From: Atherix ibis
Taxonomy: Eukaryota > Arthropoda > Insecta > Diptera > Athericidae
Reading direction: 5' to 3'
Length of the DNA stretch: 64,000 nucleotides
Assembly: GCA_958298945.1 (NCBI GenBank)
Contig: OY282605.1
Coordinates: 23,042,811 to 23,106,810, forward strand
The stretch's first letter is position 1; the number at the start of each line of letters is the position of its first letter. The position numbers and the translations under genes were made by a program. Below, in pieces: positions 1-11,666 of the stretch. The notes below the pieces were generated by a model, which was not told the DNA's origin, ran no database searches, and saw only the letters and a program-made list of their open reading frames with translations.

Positions 1-1198
1 ATTCATTGTTTCGTTATATATATGTAGATGGCGTGAGTGAGCGTATTAAGCTACTATGGGCACGCCATACTTTTTTTTTATGAGTTTGACATCTGTCAAC
101 ATTAATCAGTGTACATTGTCAGCAATTTCGTACAACAATATACATTTTTCCTTTAGTAATCATGTTTAGTTTTGTGCCAGAAAAAGAGCATATGCGTGAA
201 GTTCGGCTTTTCTGCTTCAATTTGAAGAAATCGGCTGTCAAAACGCATCGAATGTTAATAGAGGTCTATAATAACAGTGCTTTATCGGAAGCAACGGGCT
301 AAGAATGGTTTCGTCGGTTTAAAGACGGTAATTTTGACTTGTGGGACAAGAAGTGTGACAATCGGCCTAGGAAGGTTGAGGACCATCAATTGCAGGCTCT
401 TTTGGACGAAGACGATACCCAATCGCAAAAAATTCTCTCGGTGCAATTGTGTGTTACTCAACCAGCCATTTCCATGCGTCTGCGTGCCATGGGGAAGATT
501 GAAAAGATCGGAAAATGGGTGCCACATGAATTGAACGATAGGCAGATGGAGCGAAGCCAAAACACATGCGAAATTTTGCTCGCCAGACAAAAAAGAAAAT
601 CGTTCCTGCATCGGATTGTGACAGTCGATGAAAAGTGGATATATTTCGAGAATCCTATGCGCAAGAGATCTTGGGGTGATTCCGGCCAGCCATCAACATC
701 TTCCCCAAGACCAAATCGCTTCGGACGGAAGACGATGCTGTGCGTTTGGTGGGATCAGCAGGGTATCGTCTTCTATGAGATATTGAAACCTGTTGAAACT
801 GTCAATGCCTACCGCTACCACCAACAACTGATCAAATTTGCACCATGCTCTGCGTGAAAAAAGGACGGATTATCAACAAAGACATGACAAGCTGATTTTC
901 CTCCACGACAACGCACCATCGCACACGTCAAAAATGGTCCAACCTGTTTTCGCCGATGGTCACGCACTCCCTGAGCAGCACTTCGATTCTTACGAATCAA
1001 GCCGAAAATGGCTTGATGAGTAATTTGCCCCGAAAGAAAGGGAATTTTTTTGGCGTTGTATCCACAAATTACCTGAGAGATAGGAAAAATGTGTAGCTAG
1101 CGAGTGCAAGTATTTTGAAAAAATTTGTTTTTGCTTTCTATGGAAAAAAACATGTGTTTTTTGACTAAAAAACAGCGGATTAATGCTTATACACCTGG
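1..1198 (+). mobile_element. mariner, mauritiana-like, copy M1 (left end missing)
   Basis: Degenerate ~1.2-kb mariner. The right end reads ACAGCGGATTAATGCTTATA then CACCTGG, followed by a TA target site at 1199-1200. It matches the termini of the copies at 25468-26685 and 43110-44239. The sequence from about 26 onward (AGATGGCGTGAGTGAGCG) aligns with copy M3, where the left inverted repeat lies ~40 bp further out. The first 25 bases here do not match that repeat, so the left terminus is lost or lies outside the window. It is a dead relic. Confidence 0.85.
162..1119 (+). pseudogene. mariner transposase relic (mauritiana-like, DD34D)
   Basis: The start codon at 162 opens MFSFVPEKEHMREVRLFCFN, the typical N-terminus of Mos1-like transposases. 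The frame continues through the helix-turn-helix part (LQALLDEDD) and the WVPHEL motif. The first catalytic aspartate lies in TVDEKW, with V where G is usual, and the second in HDNAPSHT. Defects: a TAA stop at about 298, a frameshift near 837, a deletion of about 28 codons after SHTSKMV that removes the third catalytic aspartate block, and a TAA at 1021 where copy M2 has Trp. The C-terminus still ends in ECKYFE. It cannot encode an active enzyme. The family normally has about 345 residues. Confidence 0.85.
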
Positions 1199-1309
1199 TA
1201 CATAACTGTTATTGAACAGCTTCCAAACGTATATGTTATCTAGGATAATATTTTTTTACTATAAATTTAGCTTTTTTACTATAAATTGTAATAAAATTTC
1301 GATGTAGAC

Positions 1310-1890
1310 ACATTTCGGCCTTTTTAAAAGAGGCTCATTTCTCGTTTGATTGATACGCCAATGAGTAAAATTTCTATTTATGGGGACTATGAAAACTCAA
1401 AAATGGCTATGGAATAGCCATTGTATCTATACAAAATGACGGCCTGGTATGCGCTTTGGTCTCAAGTTGTCATTGGTCCGTACTTCTTTGAAAATGAAAA
1501 AGGGGAGACCGTTTACGTCAATTCTGAGCGCTATGACCGATTTTCTTTTTTGGATTTATTCTTAAATATCTTAATCTAGAATGTATGTAGTTTTAACAAG
1601 ATGGTGCTACAATCTGCACAATATAACCAATTTTGCCTTTTTTGCTCAAAAAGTTTCCAAAACTCGTAATTTCGAAATTTGGTCATGTGAATTTGCCTCC
1701 AAGATCGTGCGATTTGACGCAGTTTGAATATTTTTTTGTAAGGCTACGATCAAATTTTAGAACATCTATTAAGTAGTGGCTAAATTACAACCGGAAATTT
1801 AGCATAAAGTCATTGAAAATTACCAGATAAAAATTTGATCCTGCAAGAAGTCTTTTGGCGGCCATTTTAATTATGTTAACCTTTAATATA
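1310..1890 (+). pseudogene. DD41D (rosa-like) mariner transposase relic R1
   Basis: Read on + across frames, this piece carries the order of motifs of a DD41D mariner-type transposase. First comes a GPYFFENEKGETVYVNSERY segment (1470-1545), then QDGAT with the second catalytic aspartate (about 1590), then FGHVNLPPRSCDLT (about 1680-1720). TQFEYFF follows where the family has TPLDYFLW. The spacing from D to the acidic residue is 41, so it fits the DD41D class. The last acid is Glu rather than Asp, and there are many frameshifts. A GGHFN motif near 1860 resembles the family C-terminus. It lies immediately downstream of mariner M1. Confidence 0.7.
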
Positions 1891-3618
1891 TAACTGCAAG
1901 GTCTAAGCAATATAATGTTTAAAAAAATATTATCGTAAATTTGAATTTTAAGTATGGTTTATTTAAAATTTATCTTTGCAATGTATTAATTAAAGAATCC
2001 TTTATATCTATTTATAGCAATATTAAAAAAAAGAAAACTAATCTCTCTTAATGATAAAATTAAATATTAGAACATGACTAAGAGTATTTATAAAGAATAT
2101 GAATAGATTTTTGGCAAAAAGCTTTTTATTAGTAAAATTTGACAAAGATCCTTTAACAAATTTGAGGAAATTTTTTTGTTACCAAAAATAAAAAAGGACT
2201 TTCAACTCAGTCAACATATATACACGTACACATATAGAATTCCGTTTTTTTTTCTTTATTTTTCGTATTTTCTTTTCTAACTAAAAGAATCCCAAAGAAG
2301 TTTATGTAAATAACTCAAAGAGAAATTATATAAAGAAGATACGAAGCATGTGGATAATTTTGTGTATGGATTAAGGCCACATAAAATGGTAATTGTGTTT
2401 TTGTGAAAAGAGGAATTTAATTTGGTTGCTTACCACCTGCCTGCTGTGGTCCGATTTTGTCCTCTTTGTTGACAATAGAAAATCATATTGTATTTATTTC
2501 ACAATCTTTTGGGAAAATGTTTTATTAGCTAGTTACCAACAGTATATAGATACAAAATTTTATATATGTAACGTATTTGTAGATTTTAACAAATGTTTGT
2601 ATGTATGAAAATGGAAAAGTTTATCGAAGAAAAAACACCATAGTTGTATGTGTATAAGTTTTCCTTGAGTCCAAATAGGTAATCCTTCTTTTAATTACAA
2701 ACATACACCTATATATATAACACATATATATATTTAATCATACAGAGTTGATTGTAAACTCTGAATTCAACATTTCTACAATATATGAAAATATACATAA
2801 GTCCATACTATAATAGTAACAATGAAAATGATACTGATGATACCCAGCTGCGGTTGCCAAAGGTACAAGTGGAATTATGATGAAAAAGGATGAGGGATTT
2901 CGGTTCAGCTTATGCATTTTCAAGAAAATACTTTATCATTGTCAAAATAATTTCCCTTTTTGTACTGTTTAGTATATTCCCCAATCCCAACAACAGCATT
3001 ATACATTGATCTAAGTTCAAGTTCTACATTTGTGAGGTCATCTTAATCCTTGCTTCACTAACAAGAAGAAAAATACTTTTTACACAACAAAAAAAAATGT
3101 TCGATATTAACTCGTCATGAATAATATTCGTAACAAAACCGTAAAAGTACATCATATATGTATGTATTGAAATTTGTCTATTCGAATGCCTTATAAATGG
3201 TTATCTTTTGTAAAGTTTTGTGGTAAAATATTTAACTTAAATCTATTTGCTATAACAAAATGATTGCTTAAAATTGTATTTACATAACTTAACATTATGT
3301 TATGAATATATATAAAAATTTATTTATATAGTATATTCTAAGTTAAAGATTTTCTTTTCTTTTTTGTCATTTATTTACATATTATTTTAGAAGAATTTTG
3401 TAACAAAACTTTTGTTTACATTTTTTTTTATTTACGACTATATCAATTTTATATAACTAAAAAGGTTTAGTCACTATAAGAAGAAAAAAAAGATTCATTT
3501 TTGCCTTATTTTCGACTTTTATTAAAATAATTTCATTAAAAAATTTCACTATAAACTTTTTAGTTATTATTGAAAAATAAAATTAAGAAAATATTTGGAG
3601 AAAAAAAATTATCTGTTT
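1891..3618. other. AT-rich non-coding stretch
   Basis: Very AT-rich sequence with homopolymer runs and no reading frame with recognisable motifs. Short open frames at 2393-2608 and 2738-2923 look random. I see no RNA gene or clear repeat here. Confidence 0.5.
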
Positions 3619-3786
3619 TATTGGGTTGTCCAGAAAGTATAAATTTTGTTATTTCCCAACAGAGGACATAATTATAATTTTTCATAACCAACTTCACACT
3701 TAAACCGCATAATCATATGTATTTTGACAGCTAACATAGCAAGGCTTGATTCTGCACAGTAGATTTTGGTTAACACCCTTTTAAAT

Positions 3787-4731
3787 ATGGAATGTGAAAA
3801 ACAGCATTTTCAGCATATTTTACTTTTTTACTATAGAAAAGATAAAAATGCTGTTAAAGCAAGAAAAAAATTATCCAATGTGTATGGAGAAGATGTGTTA
3901 AGACCAAGAACTGGTTTGCAAAATTTCAATCCGGCAATTTTGATCTCGAAGATGCACCACGTCCTAGAAGGCCATTTGAAGCTGATAAAGACACAATAAA
4001 GGCATTAGTTGATGCAAACCGGCGAATAACAACTCGTGAGATCTCTGAGAGATTAAATTTATCGAATTCGATCGTTCACGATCATTTGAAACGGTTAGGT
4101 TTTATCTCAAAGCTCAATATATGGGTTCCTCATCTTCTTACGGAAAAAAATTTGTGCCGTCGCATTGACGTTTGTGATTTGCTTCTCAAACGCCAAGAAA
4201 ATGATCCATTTTTGAAGCGTATCATCAATGGGGATGAGAAATGGGTTGTCTATAACAATGTTAAGCGCAAAAAATCCTGGAGTATAAAAAATGATGAACC
4301 AGCTCAAAGCACTTTGAAAGCCAATATTCATCAAAAAAAGGTTATGCTATCTGTTTGGTAGGATTTCAAAGGAATCGTTTATTTTGCGCTTCTGCCGAGC
4401 AACACAACAATCAATTCTGAAATGTACTGTTATCAATTGGATAAATTGATTGATGCACTTAAAGAAAAAAGGCCAGAATTGGTTAATAGGAAAGGTATGG
4501 TGTTCCAACAGGATAATGTGAAACCACATACAAGTTTGATCACTCGAAACCACATAAAAGTTTGACCATTTGAAACGTTTAATTCAAATGAGGAGGTCTA
4601 AAATCACCTGGATCAGTTTTTTGCCAGCAAAGAACAAAAAATTTTATGAGCGTTGAATCATGCAACTGCCAGAAAGATGGCAAAATGTATTGGATCAGGC
4701 TGGACAATATTTAATTGAATATAAATATTAA
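3787..4731 (+). pseudogene. mariner transposase relic (cecropia-like)
   Basis: The true start is the ATG at 3787 (MECEKQHFQHILLFYYRK), the N-terminus typical of this mariner group. A frameshift after YGEDVL near 3900 moves the frame to the NWFAKF-type segment, then to EADKDTIKALVDANRR, a second helix-turn-helix region and WVPHLLTE. The first catalytic aspartate is in NGDEKWVVYNNVKRKKSW. A TAG stop follows MLSVW near 4360. The second aspartate is in QQDNVKPHT. The SPDLAPSDYHLF block with the third aspartate is deleted, and the C-terminus resumes with QFFASKEQK and ends near LDQAGQYLIE. It is clearly dead. Confidence 0.85.
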
Positions 4732-4763
4732 TTCACTATAATAAAATCGTCTTTCATTTTTAT

Positions 4764-4785
4764 AAAAAAAAAAAAAAAAAAAAAA
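4764..4785 (+). repeat. poly(A) run of 22
   Basis: Uninterrupted A run inside the right end of mariner C1. It probably arose by slippage and is not a retroposition tail, since the terminus continues beyond it. Confidence 0.8.
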
Positions 4786-4799
4786 TTACTTTCCCAATA

Positions 4800-5684
4800 T
4801 TTCAATTTTAACTGTCAAACACCAATCCTGCCATAAAATAAAAAACTGAAATGTATGGCAATACTTCAACAAGAACGACCAAATTTTAAAAAAAAAACTT
4901 AATTCGGCGATAAAACATTTGGCAAAATCTAAAAACTGTCACAATCGTATCGGAATAAACAAAATTCTATCCAACGTCGGAATTTTGGCCACTTTCATAA
5001 GATTGTGATGATTTTAAGAGTTTGACAGCGGGAAGTGCGTGCAGTTTTCCAGTTACTGTCGGAATTGTGTTGCTATCATTTTTGATAGTTTCAAATATTC
5101 TAGACAATTACCTCAGAATATTTTAGACAATTACCACAAATATTAAAGACACATGATTTTTGTGTATTTATTGCTTGCGTTCTGGGCACAGATAACTTAT
5201 CTGTGGTTATGGATTTAATCCAAGACGAAATCCATTCCAAGGCTATAAACTTAAAACGAATAGTAATAATGACTTAACATTAATTAGAAATAAAATTTAA
5301 AACTAAAAAAAAAATTTTAAGATTGCCTAAAAAATCTTTAATTAATAAAAACTATGAAATGCAAATAATTTCAGCTAAAAATAATTAAAAAAAAAAAACT
5401 AATCCTGTTTTATTAACTAATAAAGTAAGAAATTCTTTAGTATAATTATCACGTGAGAGAAAACAATTTATCAAAATAAAATTATATACTAAAAAAAAGT
5501 GTTTTATTTTATTTTGAAAAAGTATTTTTTATGACATAATATCTCGTAAATGATTAAAATCAAGAAAACAATTTTCTATTATATTAATTAGTTTTTTTAG
5601 ATTAGTTATTATCTAGTTTATTATGGTTTGTTTATAAAAGAAATATTTTTAAAATCATATCATAATACTCTCTTTTGTATAATA
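4800..5684. other. AT-rich spacer between two mariners
   Basis: No coding motif was seen. The region 4800-5200 is less AT-rich; the rest is A/T homopolymer-rich. The next mariner inserts at the TA at 5685-5686. Confidence 0.5.
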
Positions 5685-5686
5685 TA

Positions 5687-6929
5687 AGGTGTAGTAAAAG
5701 GCATTAAATTTAAGGTTTTATTTAGCATAGATAGAATGATACGATTTAGGTCAAATATGCACCGTTTTGTTCGATAACTTGTAATTTTGGAGGTAATTTC
5801 ATAATGCCTCTCTCATAGAAACCCTCGTCCCTATTGGCAAAAAACTGGGACAGTCGATTTTCACAATCTTCTCTTGAGGCGAATTTTTCACCTGTAAAAT
5901 CATTCGTTATAGACAGGAAGAGGTGGTAATCACTTGGTGCCAAGTCCGGACTATTAGGTGGATGCATAAGAACATCCCAACCAAGGTCCCGGAACTTCTG
6001 CCGGGTCACTATCGATGTATGCGGCCTGGCGTTGTCCTGATGGAACACAATTCCTCTCCTATTGGCCAAAGCTGGGAGATTGCTTTTTTCAGACGGTCCA
6101 ATTGTTGACAGTATAGGTCCGAATTAAGAGTTCGGCCGTAGGGGAGCAGCTCATAGTGGATGATTCCCTGCCAGTCTCACCAAACACACAGCAAAACCTT
6201 CCTGGCTGTCAATCCTGGCTTGACCACCGTTTGCGCCGGGTGACCGCGATTTGACCACGACCGTTGTCACTTGACGTTGTCGTACGTGACCCACTTTTTA
6301 TCACCAGTAACCATCCGCTTCAGAAATGGATCGATATTATTGCGATTCAGCAGCGATTCGTAGATGGAAATCCGGTTCCTGCGTTTTTTTTTCGATAACA
6401 CGTGTGACACCCATACATTGAGCTTCTTTTTGTATCCAGCCTTATTAAAGTTTTTGTGCAATGTTTAGCTCCTGGAAAATCGAAACAGTGCTTACGTGAT
6501 GGTCGGACTCGACGATTTCCATTATTTTATCGACATTTTCGACAATTGGCCTTCCAGAGCGTGGTGCATCTTTGACATCAAAATTACCGGAACGGAATCG
6601 ACGAAACCAAAATTGCACGTGATTGACTGTTACAGTATCAAGACCATAAAAACTATTCACATTTTCAGCTGCCTGGCTTTGCGTTTTCGCCTTTATCGAA
6701 AAAAAAAACTGTAAAATATGGCGTATTTTCTCTTTGTTGGTGTCCATCTTTCACGCGCGCTTAAAAAAGACTGAGTCAAGTAATCACAAAATTGTATCAA
6801 AAACTTTTTTAGTACGAAATCTTATCTTTTTAACGCCATCTAGTGCAACCCGATCGCACTTTGAAAACGGGAGATACAGACTCCTAAAGCCATCTATTCG
6901 AAAATAATTGATTACTTTTTATTACACCT
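5687..6929 (-). mobile_element. mariner, cecropia-like, copy C2
   Basis: The left end is AGGTGTAGTAAAAGGCA and the right end is the near-complement TGATTACTTTTTATTACACCT. TA target duplications are at 5685-5686 and 6930-6931. The transposase relic reads on -. This is the best-preserved relic by motif content: all three catalytic aspartates can still be found, though in separate frames. It ends 57 bp upstream of the splice-like AG at 6986. Confidence 0.9.
5746..6747 (-). pseudogene. mariner transposase relic (cecropia-like, DD34D)
   Basis: It starts at 6747 with MDTNKEKIRHILQFFFSIKA. The first helix-turn-helix domain runs to the GRPIVENVDKIMEIV region, and a frameshift near 6450 follows ELNIAQ. 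The next segment has GYKKKLNVWVSHVL and TGDKKWVTYDNVK, with the first Asp kept and the usual Glu replaced by Lys, then a stop. Another stop lies near LLCVW. The last part (5746-6069) is open: VFHQDNARPHT (second Asp), 34 residues, then SPDLAPSDYHLF (third Asp), ending in the family C-terminus QNGAYL. The spacing confirms DD34D. It is broken by at least three lesions. Confidence 0.88.
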
Positions 6930-6956
6930 TATATATTAAATTGTTCCATTTTTTTT

Positions 6957-6986
6957 CTAATTAAAAATTCTTTTATTTCTTTACAG
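6957..6986 (+). promoter_or_regulatory. candidate recursive splice site (ratchet point) 1: 3' part
   Basis: A CTAAT branch-point-like motif at about 6957 is followed by TTCTTTTATTTCTTTACAG ending at 6986. The next bases are GTAAGC, so a 3' splice site and a 5' splice site share one AG|GT with no exon between them. This is the form (Y)nNCAG|GTAAG known from recursive splicing in long Drosophila introns. Seen: the motif. Inferred: its use. The same arrangement recurs at 61961 on the same strand. Confidence 0.55.
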
Positions 6987-7027
6987 GTAAGCAATTTAGA
7001 AGCAAATTTTTATTAATTTACAAATAG
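6987..7027 (+). other. candidate RS-exon (41 nt) after ratchet point 1
   Basis: Between the juxtaposed AG|GT at 6986/6987 and a second strong 5' splice-like site ATAG|GTAAGTG at 7027/7028 lie 41 nt. Recursive sites in flies and vertebrates are often recognised by exon definition, through a cryptic 5' splice site a few tens of nt downstream. That makes this a plausible short RS-exon, normally not retained in the mRNA. Confidence 0.45.
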
Positions 7028-8995
7028 GTAAGTGAATAAATAACAGCATTGATAAATGGTTGAAAATATACTATTTTTTTTATTGTATTTTTTATAAAAA
7101 TATAAGAAAAATAACAACAACAAAAAACTAGTTATAGTATAAATTCAATACAAATAACAACAAAAAAAAAAAAACAACGAATAATTAATATCAATTCTCA
7201 ATTTATGAATAATTTCCTTGTGATATTAAAAATAAATTCTTTATAATCAAATAAATTAACCATTTTATTGGTGAAAGTAAATTTCTATAGTGTATCATTT
7301 ATCGTTATTATTTTATGCTTCTTATAGTTGAGTATTTCCATATTTTTTTCCTATCATCTCCAATAATTTTACGAAAATTTTATCAACAAACGAGCAAATA
7401 TTCCAAATTGGCCTTCTCCTCTACTCAAGCCGATTGCATTAATTGAGGGCAAATAATGTCAACAACACTTAATAGTCATATGTTATAACTTTGATGTCAA
7501 TGCAACCATTTATACGATACGAATCGTATCATTTAGTAACAGAAATGATATTGTATTAAGAATATATGGTAAACGTATTTGTTCAACCGAAATTTGTTGA
7601 ATTTGCAAGTCTAGAAGTGAACTAACCCTGAACAAATACACAAAAGCGCCTAATATTCCAAACATATAGAAGAAGTGTGCTTATTTATGCATGTGTATTG
7701 GAATTAAATTGGTTTTCGAATAAATTCAGTTAAGTTGTACTGTACGTGTTCGAGCTCTTTCTCTATGCTCTATAGTAGGTTTTTTTTCCCTTCTTTTATA
7801 TGGACAATTTTGTATTAAATCTTTTCGCATCCCTTACCGCAGCTTTGCTACATTTCTATTGTTACATGTCTACCCTATATACGAGCATGTTTGTCTACCG
7901 ATTAGTTAGATGAGTTTGCTTTCAGCATGGTTTATTCAATCAATGATTGCGAAACTTTTTAAGCACTGCACGTCAAATGTTAGGTAAATAACTGCATACC
8001 ACATCATCTCTAAGTAGATATACTGAATACGATTTAGTAAAAAAAAAAATACGCAAACACGAATATTCTCGGCATGTTGATATCGTGCCAAAAAGAAGAG
8101 AAACTGCATCCAAAATGGGCTTATTTTTCTGTCAACAAAATAAGAATTTTCAACTTTTGTTTCACTTCTAAGTGGTGGTGGTGGTGAATAGAGAAATAGT
8201 TACGCTTAAAACTCATCTTTCTGAATTGTCAACAGCAACAATGATCCATCCTCGACATCTCTTCCAAAAGTAGACATTCAGCTAAGAAGAAAAGCCAAAA
8301 GAATGAAAAAATTGCTAAACGGAAAAATTGAGTAAAAAGAAATCCTGGCAAAAAATCACCACCGCATTTTGTGAGAGCTTTTTATTTTTATTTTTTCAAA
8401 GAACAAAAGCGCCAATCTTGCAAGTCTATTCGTTCCATTTACATATTCTTCTTTCTTTTATAAAATATCTTTTGAAAAAACTATATAAATATACCATATT
8501 CTCGCTACAATACTATATGTATGGATCTATATCTTTATTTTGTAATAAACTTAGAAGCTAGACTGGATTCAATAGAGATATTAGGAAGGTTCTAGTAGAC
8601 ATTTCTGTAAATATATTTGTATTCAAGTTGTTGATGTCTTGACAAAATGTCTCACTCCTATAAGTTGTTCTTCTTTATTTCTAAAGTGATATGCATTTTT
8701 AATGTTTTTCATTACCTAGAGTTATAGATAAAAGATACTCAATGTACGAGTACATCGATTCACGAGCATTTTACTAAGGTTACAATAGATATGAACCACT
8801 TTATTGTAGTTGTTGTTATAATAATAACCCAAAGGTTGGGTAGAATATATTTTAAAAAATATATATCTTAGTTTTTACACATCTTTATAAAATGCTCCAT
8901 ACAGTCGAAGGAGCATTGTTTTTTTCATAGTGTTCACAAATTAATTCCGTACGCAAAACGTTCACTTACAAAACAAAGTGCAATTTTAATTCTTT
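7028..8995. other. unique, probably intronic sequence
   Basis: No transposon motif or credible coding frame was seen. The region 7400-8600 has a more mixed base composition and fly-like motifs such as GTACGAG and TATGTAT. A short GTG run lies at 8172-8186. The small open frame at 8328-8561 shows no recognisable content. Confidence 0.45.
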
Positions 8996-8999
8996 TAAG

Positions 9000-10320
9000 G
9001 TAGTTGACACATGACTCTTTTTTTCACATTTTGGGCTGTTATTCAACTAATTGAATTATTTTAAATAATTCAAATCTCAAATTAAGCTTTTGAGAAACTT
9101 TCCACAAAATAAAGTCTATGATACCGTCTTTTTAAAACTATTTATCATCCAGTTTTCATACGAATATAGTGCTCAGAATTATTTTCAAATAAATGTGAGC
9201 CGCAGACACCTTTAGACAAAATTCACACTAGACAGTCACTTGATGCTGATACAGAGGCTACTACAAAGTTCTTTATGGGTTTTCAAAACCCCATAAACAA
9301 AATTTTTGCTGATTGAGGTATCCACTGAGCAAAAAATGAACCTCATCGCTGAAGAATTTTTTTTTTGGAAAAATCAGCATCCATAGTCTATTATTCCTGA
9401 ACCCAATTGGCGTATCTTCAATGCATTCTAAGATTGGCGGGTTGCAATTTTTGCATGAGTTGAATTTTATATGGATGGAGATACTAGTCTAAATGGAAAA
9501 TGGGAAATAATGTGTCGCAAAACCGTCCCAAATTTGGTTCTTCGGTCCACTAATTACAGTGGATACAATGGCTTCGTCATAGTTCTTTGTGGGGTTTCAG
9601 AGCCCCATAAAAAAGATTTTTGCTGATTGAGGTATCCACTGAGCAAAAAATGAGCCTCATCGCTGAAGCAAATTTTTTTTGGGAAAATCAGTATTCAAAG
9701 CCTTCTGTTCCAGCTTCAATTGGCGTAACTTCAGCACATTCCAAGATTGACAGCTTTCAATTTTTGCATGAGTTGAACTTTATATGGATGAAAATGTTAG
9801 TCTAACTACCAAATAAAATGAATACAATGGCTTTTCATAGTTCTTTGTGGGTTTTCAGAGCCTCACAAACAATAGTTTTGCTAATTGAGTTATCCATCAA
9901 ACAAAAAAAGAGCCTCATCGCTGAAGAAAATTTTGTTTGAAAAATCAGTATTCAAAGCCATATTTTCCAGCCCCAATTGGGGTATCTTTAGCGCATTTGA
10001 AGATTGACAGCTTTCAATTTTTGCATGAGTTGAACATTATATGGATGGAGATATTAGTCTTACTGCAAAATGGCTCATAATGTGCTGCAAGACAGTGCTA
10101 AATTTGGTTCTTCGGTCACACTTTCACTAAAAGCATCAATATTTTCAGAACAGCCTGTGCATTAATTTTTTTCAGAAGAGTCCGTTTTTTCAAACTTTTT
10201 CAATGCGTTAGTGATTGTTTACTCTAAAGCACAATCATAGCCATCATAATATCCTTCTAAACCACTTTTGTAGAAAGTTCTTCCAAGTTTTGTACACTAT
10301 TTGATAATTGAACAATGTAT
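9000..10320 (-). pseudogene. DD41D (rosa-like) transposase relic R2
   Basis: Reading - from 10320, a frame gives NIDAFSESVTEEPNLALS, then HPYNVQLMQKLKAVNLQMR. These match the second helix-turn-helix region that precedes the catalytic domain in this family. Next come DFSNKIFFSDEALF (first catalytic Asp) and a WGSENP-like stretch (GFENP in the copy nearest 9290), then HQVTV near 9240. The segment from HPY to WGxENP is present three times (see 9190-10100). Everything is frameshifted and full of stops. The N-terminal half is better kept than the C-terminal half. Confidence 0.65.
9190..10100. repeat. three tandem copies of a transposase segment
   Basis: The motif CTGATTGAGGTATCCACTGA occurs near 9309 and 9623, with a variant (CTAATTGAGTTATCCA) at 9881, so the steps are about 314 and 258 bp. 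Each copy also carries GCCTCATCGCTGAAG and TTTTTGCATGAGTTGAA. The repeated block is the first-aspartate region of relic R2, so the amplification happened inside the element. Confidence 0.75.
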
Positions 10321-11666
10321 CTATGACCAATCTTGCTTTAAGCAATTACTAACTTGAATTAACAACTGTTAAATGACAGAACTGTATTTTCCAAATGACG
10401 AAATGGATAATCCTCTTTAACGGTTTCCAGTCCTAAAGAAGTTTATTGTATTGTACAATATTTATTAAGCTTAAAATAAAATATTTTAGTATTGGCAAAT
10501 TTTCTTCTAAATGTGTATATAATCTTTTGTGTCATGCACTTTAAACAAATGTCAAATAGTAGAGTTGTACTTTTCAAACCATAAAATGGATAATCTGTTA
10601 TTTGACAAAATATGGATAATAATATTTTGGCTAATACTTTAATATTCTATCAGATTAATGAAATAATAAAAAAAAATATTTTCTTTCTACGGTAAAATTA
10701 AAATTACTTAACAACTTAACACATCAGCCCAACATTTCACAAAAGAATACTTTTATTCATTATGTATTAAAAATTAAAACATAATTACCTGAAAACTAAT
10801 TACTTTCTATAGGATACCAATTTACAATAAAGTACTTTTATACACACAATAGTAAAAAATGAAACTAACAAAAAGACAATCTGTTCTTATACAAAATTTT
10901 TATATAAATGAAAAGACCTTTTTCATCTTGGAATAAGTTTTACCTATTTTGTAGTACGGAGTAGATAGAATATATTTCGAAAATTTACCTTAAAGGCTTT
11001 TTGTATATGTTAAGTTCACAATTCGCGTACATTATAAATTCATGAAAACTTCCAGTTTATAACAATACCTCATATAATCGTTGAACGACCCATAAATGTC
11101 TTTGAAATAATATTTCAAACTTGATAAATTAATATAATATTAAATCTCATGTGGAAAAGCTATTAATATATTATTAAAGCTAAAAAAATTAAACTAAATT
11201 GAAAATGGTATTTAAAAAATTCTTACTATTGTCAAATGTTCTTTTCAGTATATTATATAGTCTACAGTTTTTATGAATGTCAATGTTTACCTTTTGATAT
11301 ATTCGCTTTTAAATTAATATAAAAGTAATAAAAAAAAATTACAATGAATTACTTTTAGTATATAATAATAATATGCGGGGTGTGGCATAAAATTAATAAA
11401 ATAAAATTCTGATTAAATCGGGTCCCTTGGTGTCCACCTCCTTTATTGGATTGAGTAAAAAGTAATTTCGTATTTTGGCATTAGATATCATCAATGGAAA
11501 ATTATTTGTATACAATTTCAGTACAGTCTATAAGAGGCGTTGGTAGAATAATATCACTGAAAAAAATATGGCAACATTGCAGACTTCCACTTTACATAGC
11601 TTGTACGTTATAAGCCCCAATTTCGTCTGGTAAATACACGACTTTATAAAAATGTAGTGGCGAAAT
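10321..11666. other. AT-rich non-coding stretch
   Basis: No coding motif was seen. A motif like AAATGGATAATCTGTTATTTG recurs loosely at about 10395, 10575 and 35060, near DD41D relics, and may be an untranslated part of that element. Confidence 0.4.

Larger units (their letters stand above)
3621..4797 (+). mobile_element. mariner, cecropia-like, copy C1
   Basis: The left terminus reads TTGGGTTGTCCAGAAAGTA and the right ends ATTACTTTCCCAA. TA target duplications sit at 3619-3620 and 4798-4799. The internal transposase relic is in the + sense. The termini are only short and imperfectly inverted, which is usual for this group. A 22-base A run (4764-4785) lies just inside the right end. Confidence 0.85.

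Noticed and set aside
4764..4785. Poly(A) tail of a retrotransposed gene
   Set aside because: The mariner terminus and TA target site continue directly beyond the A run.
10785..10820. Minus-strand TTTTCAG|GTAATT as a ratchet point
   Set aside because: Weak donor and short pyrimidine tract, no supporting downstream donor found, and opposite strand to the two strong sites.
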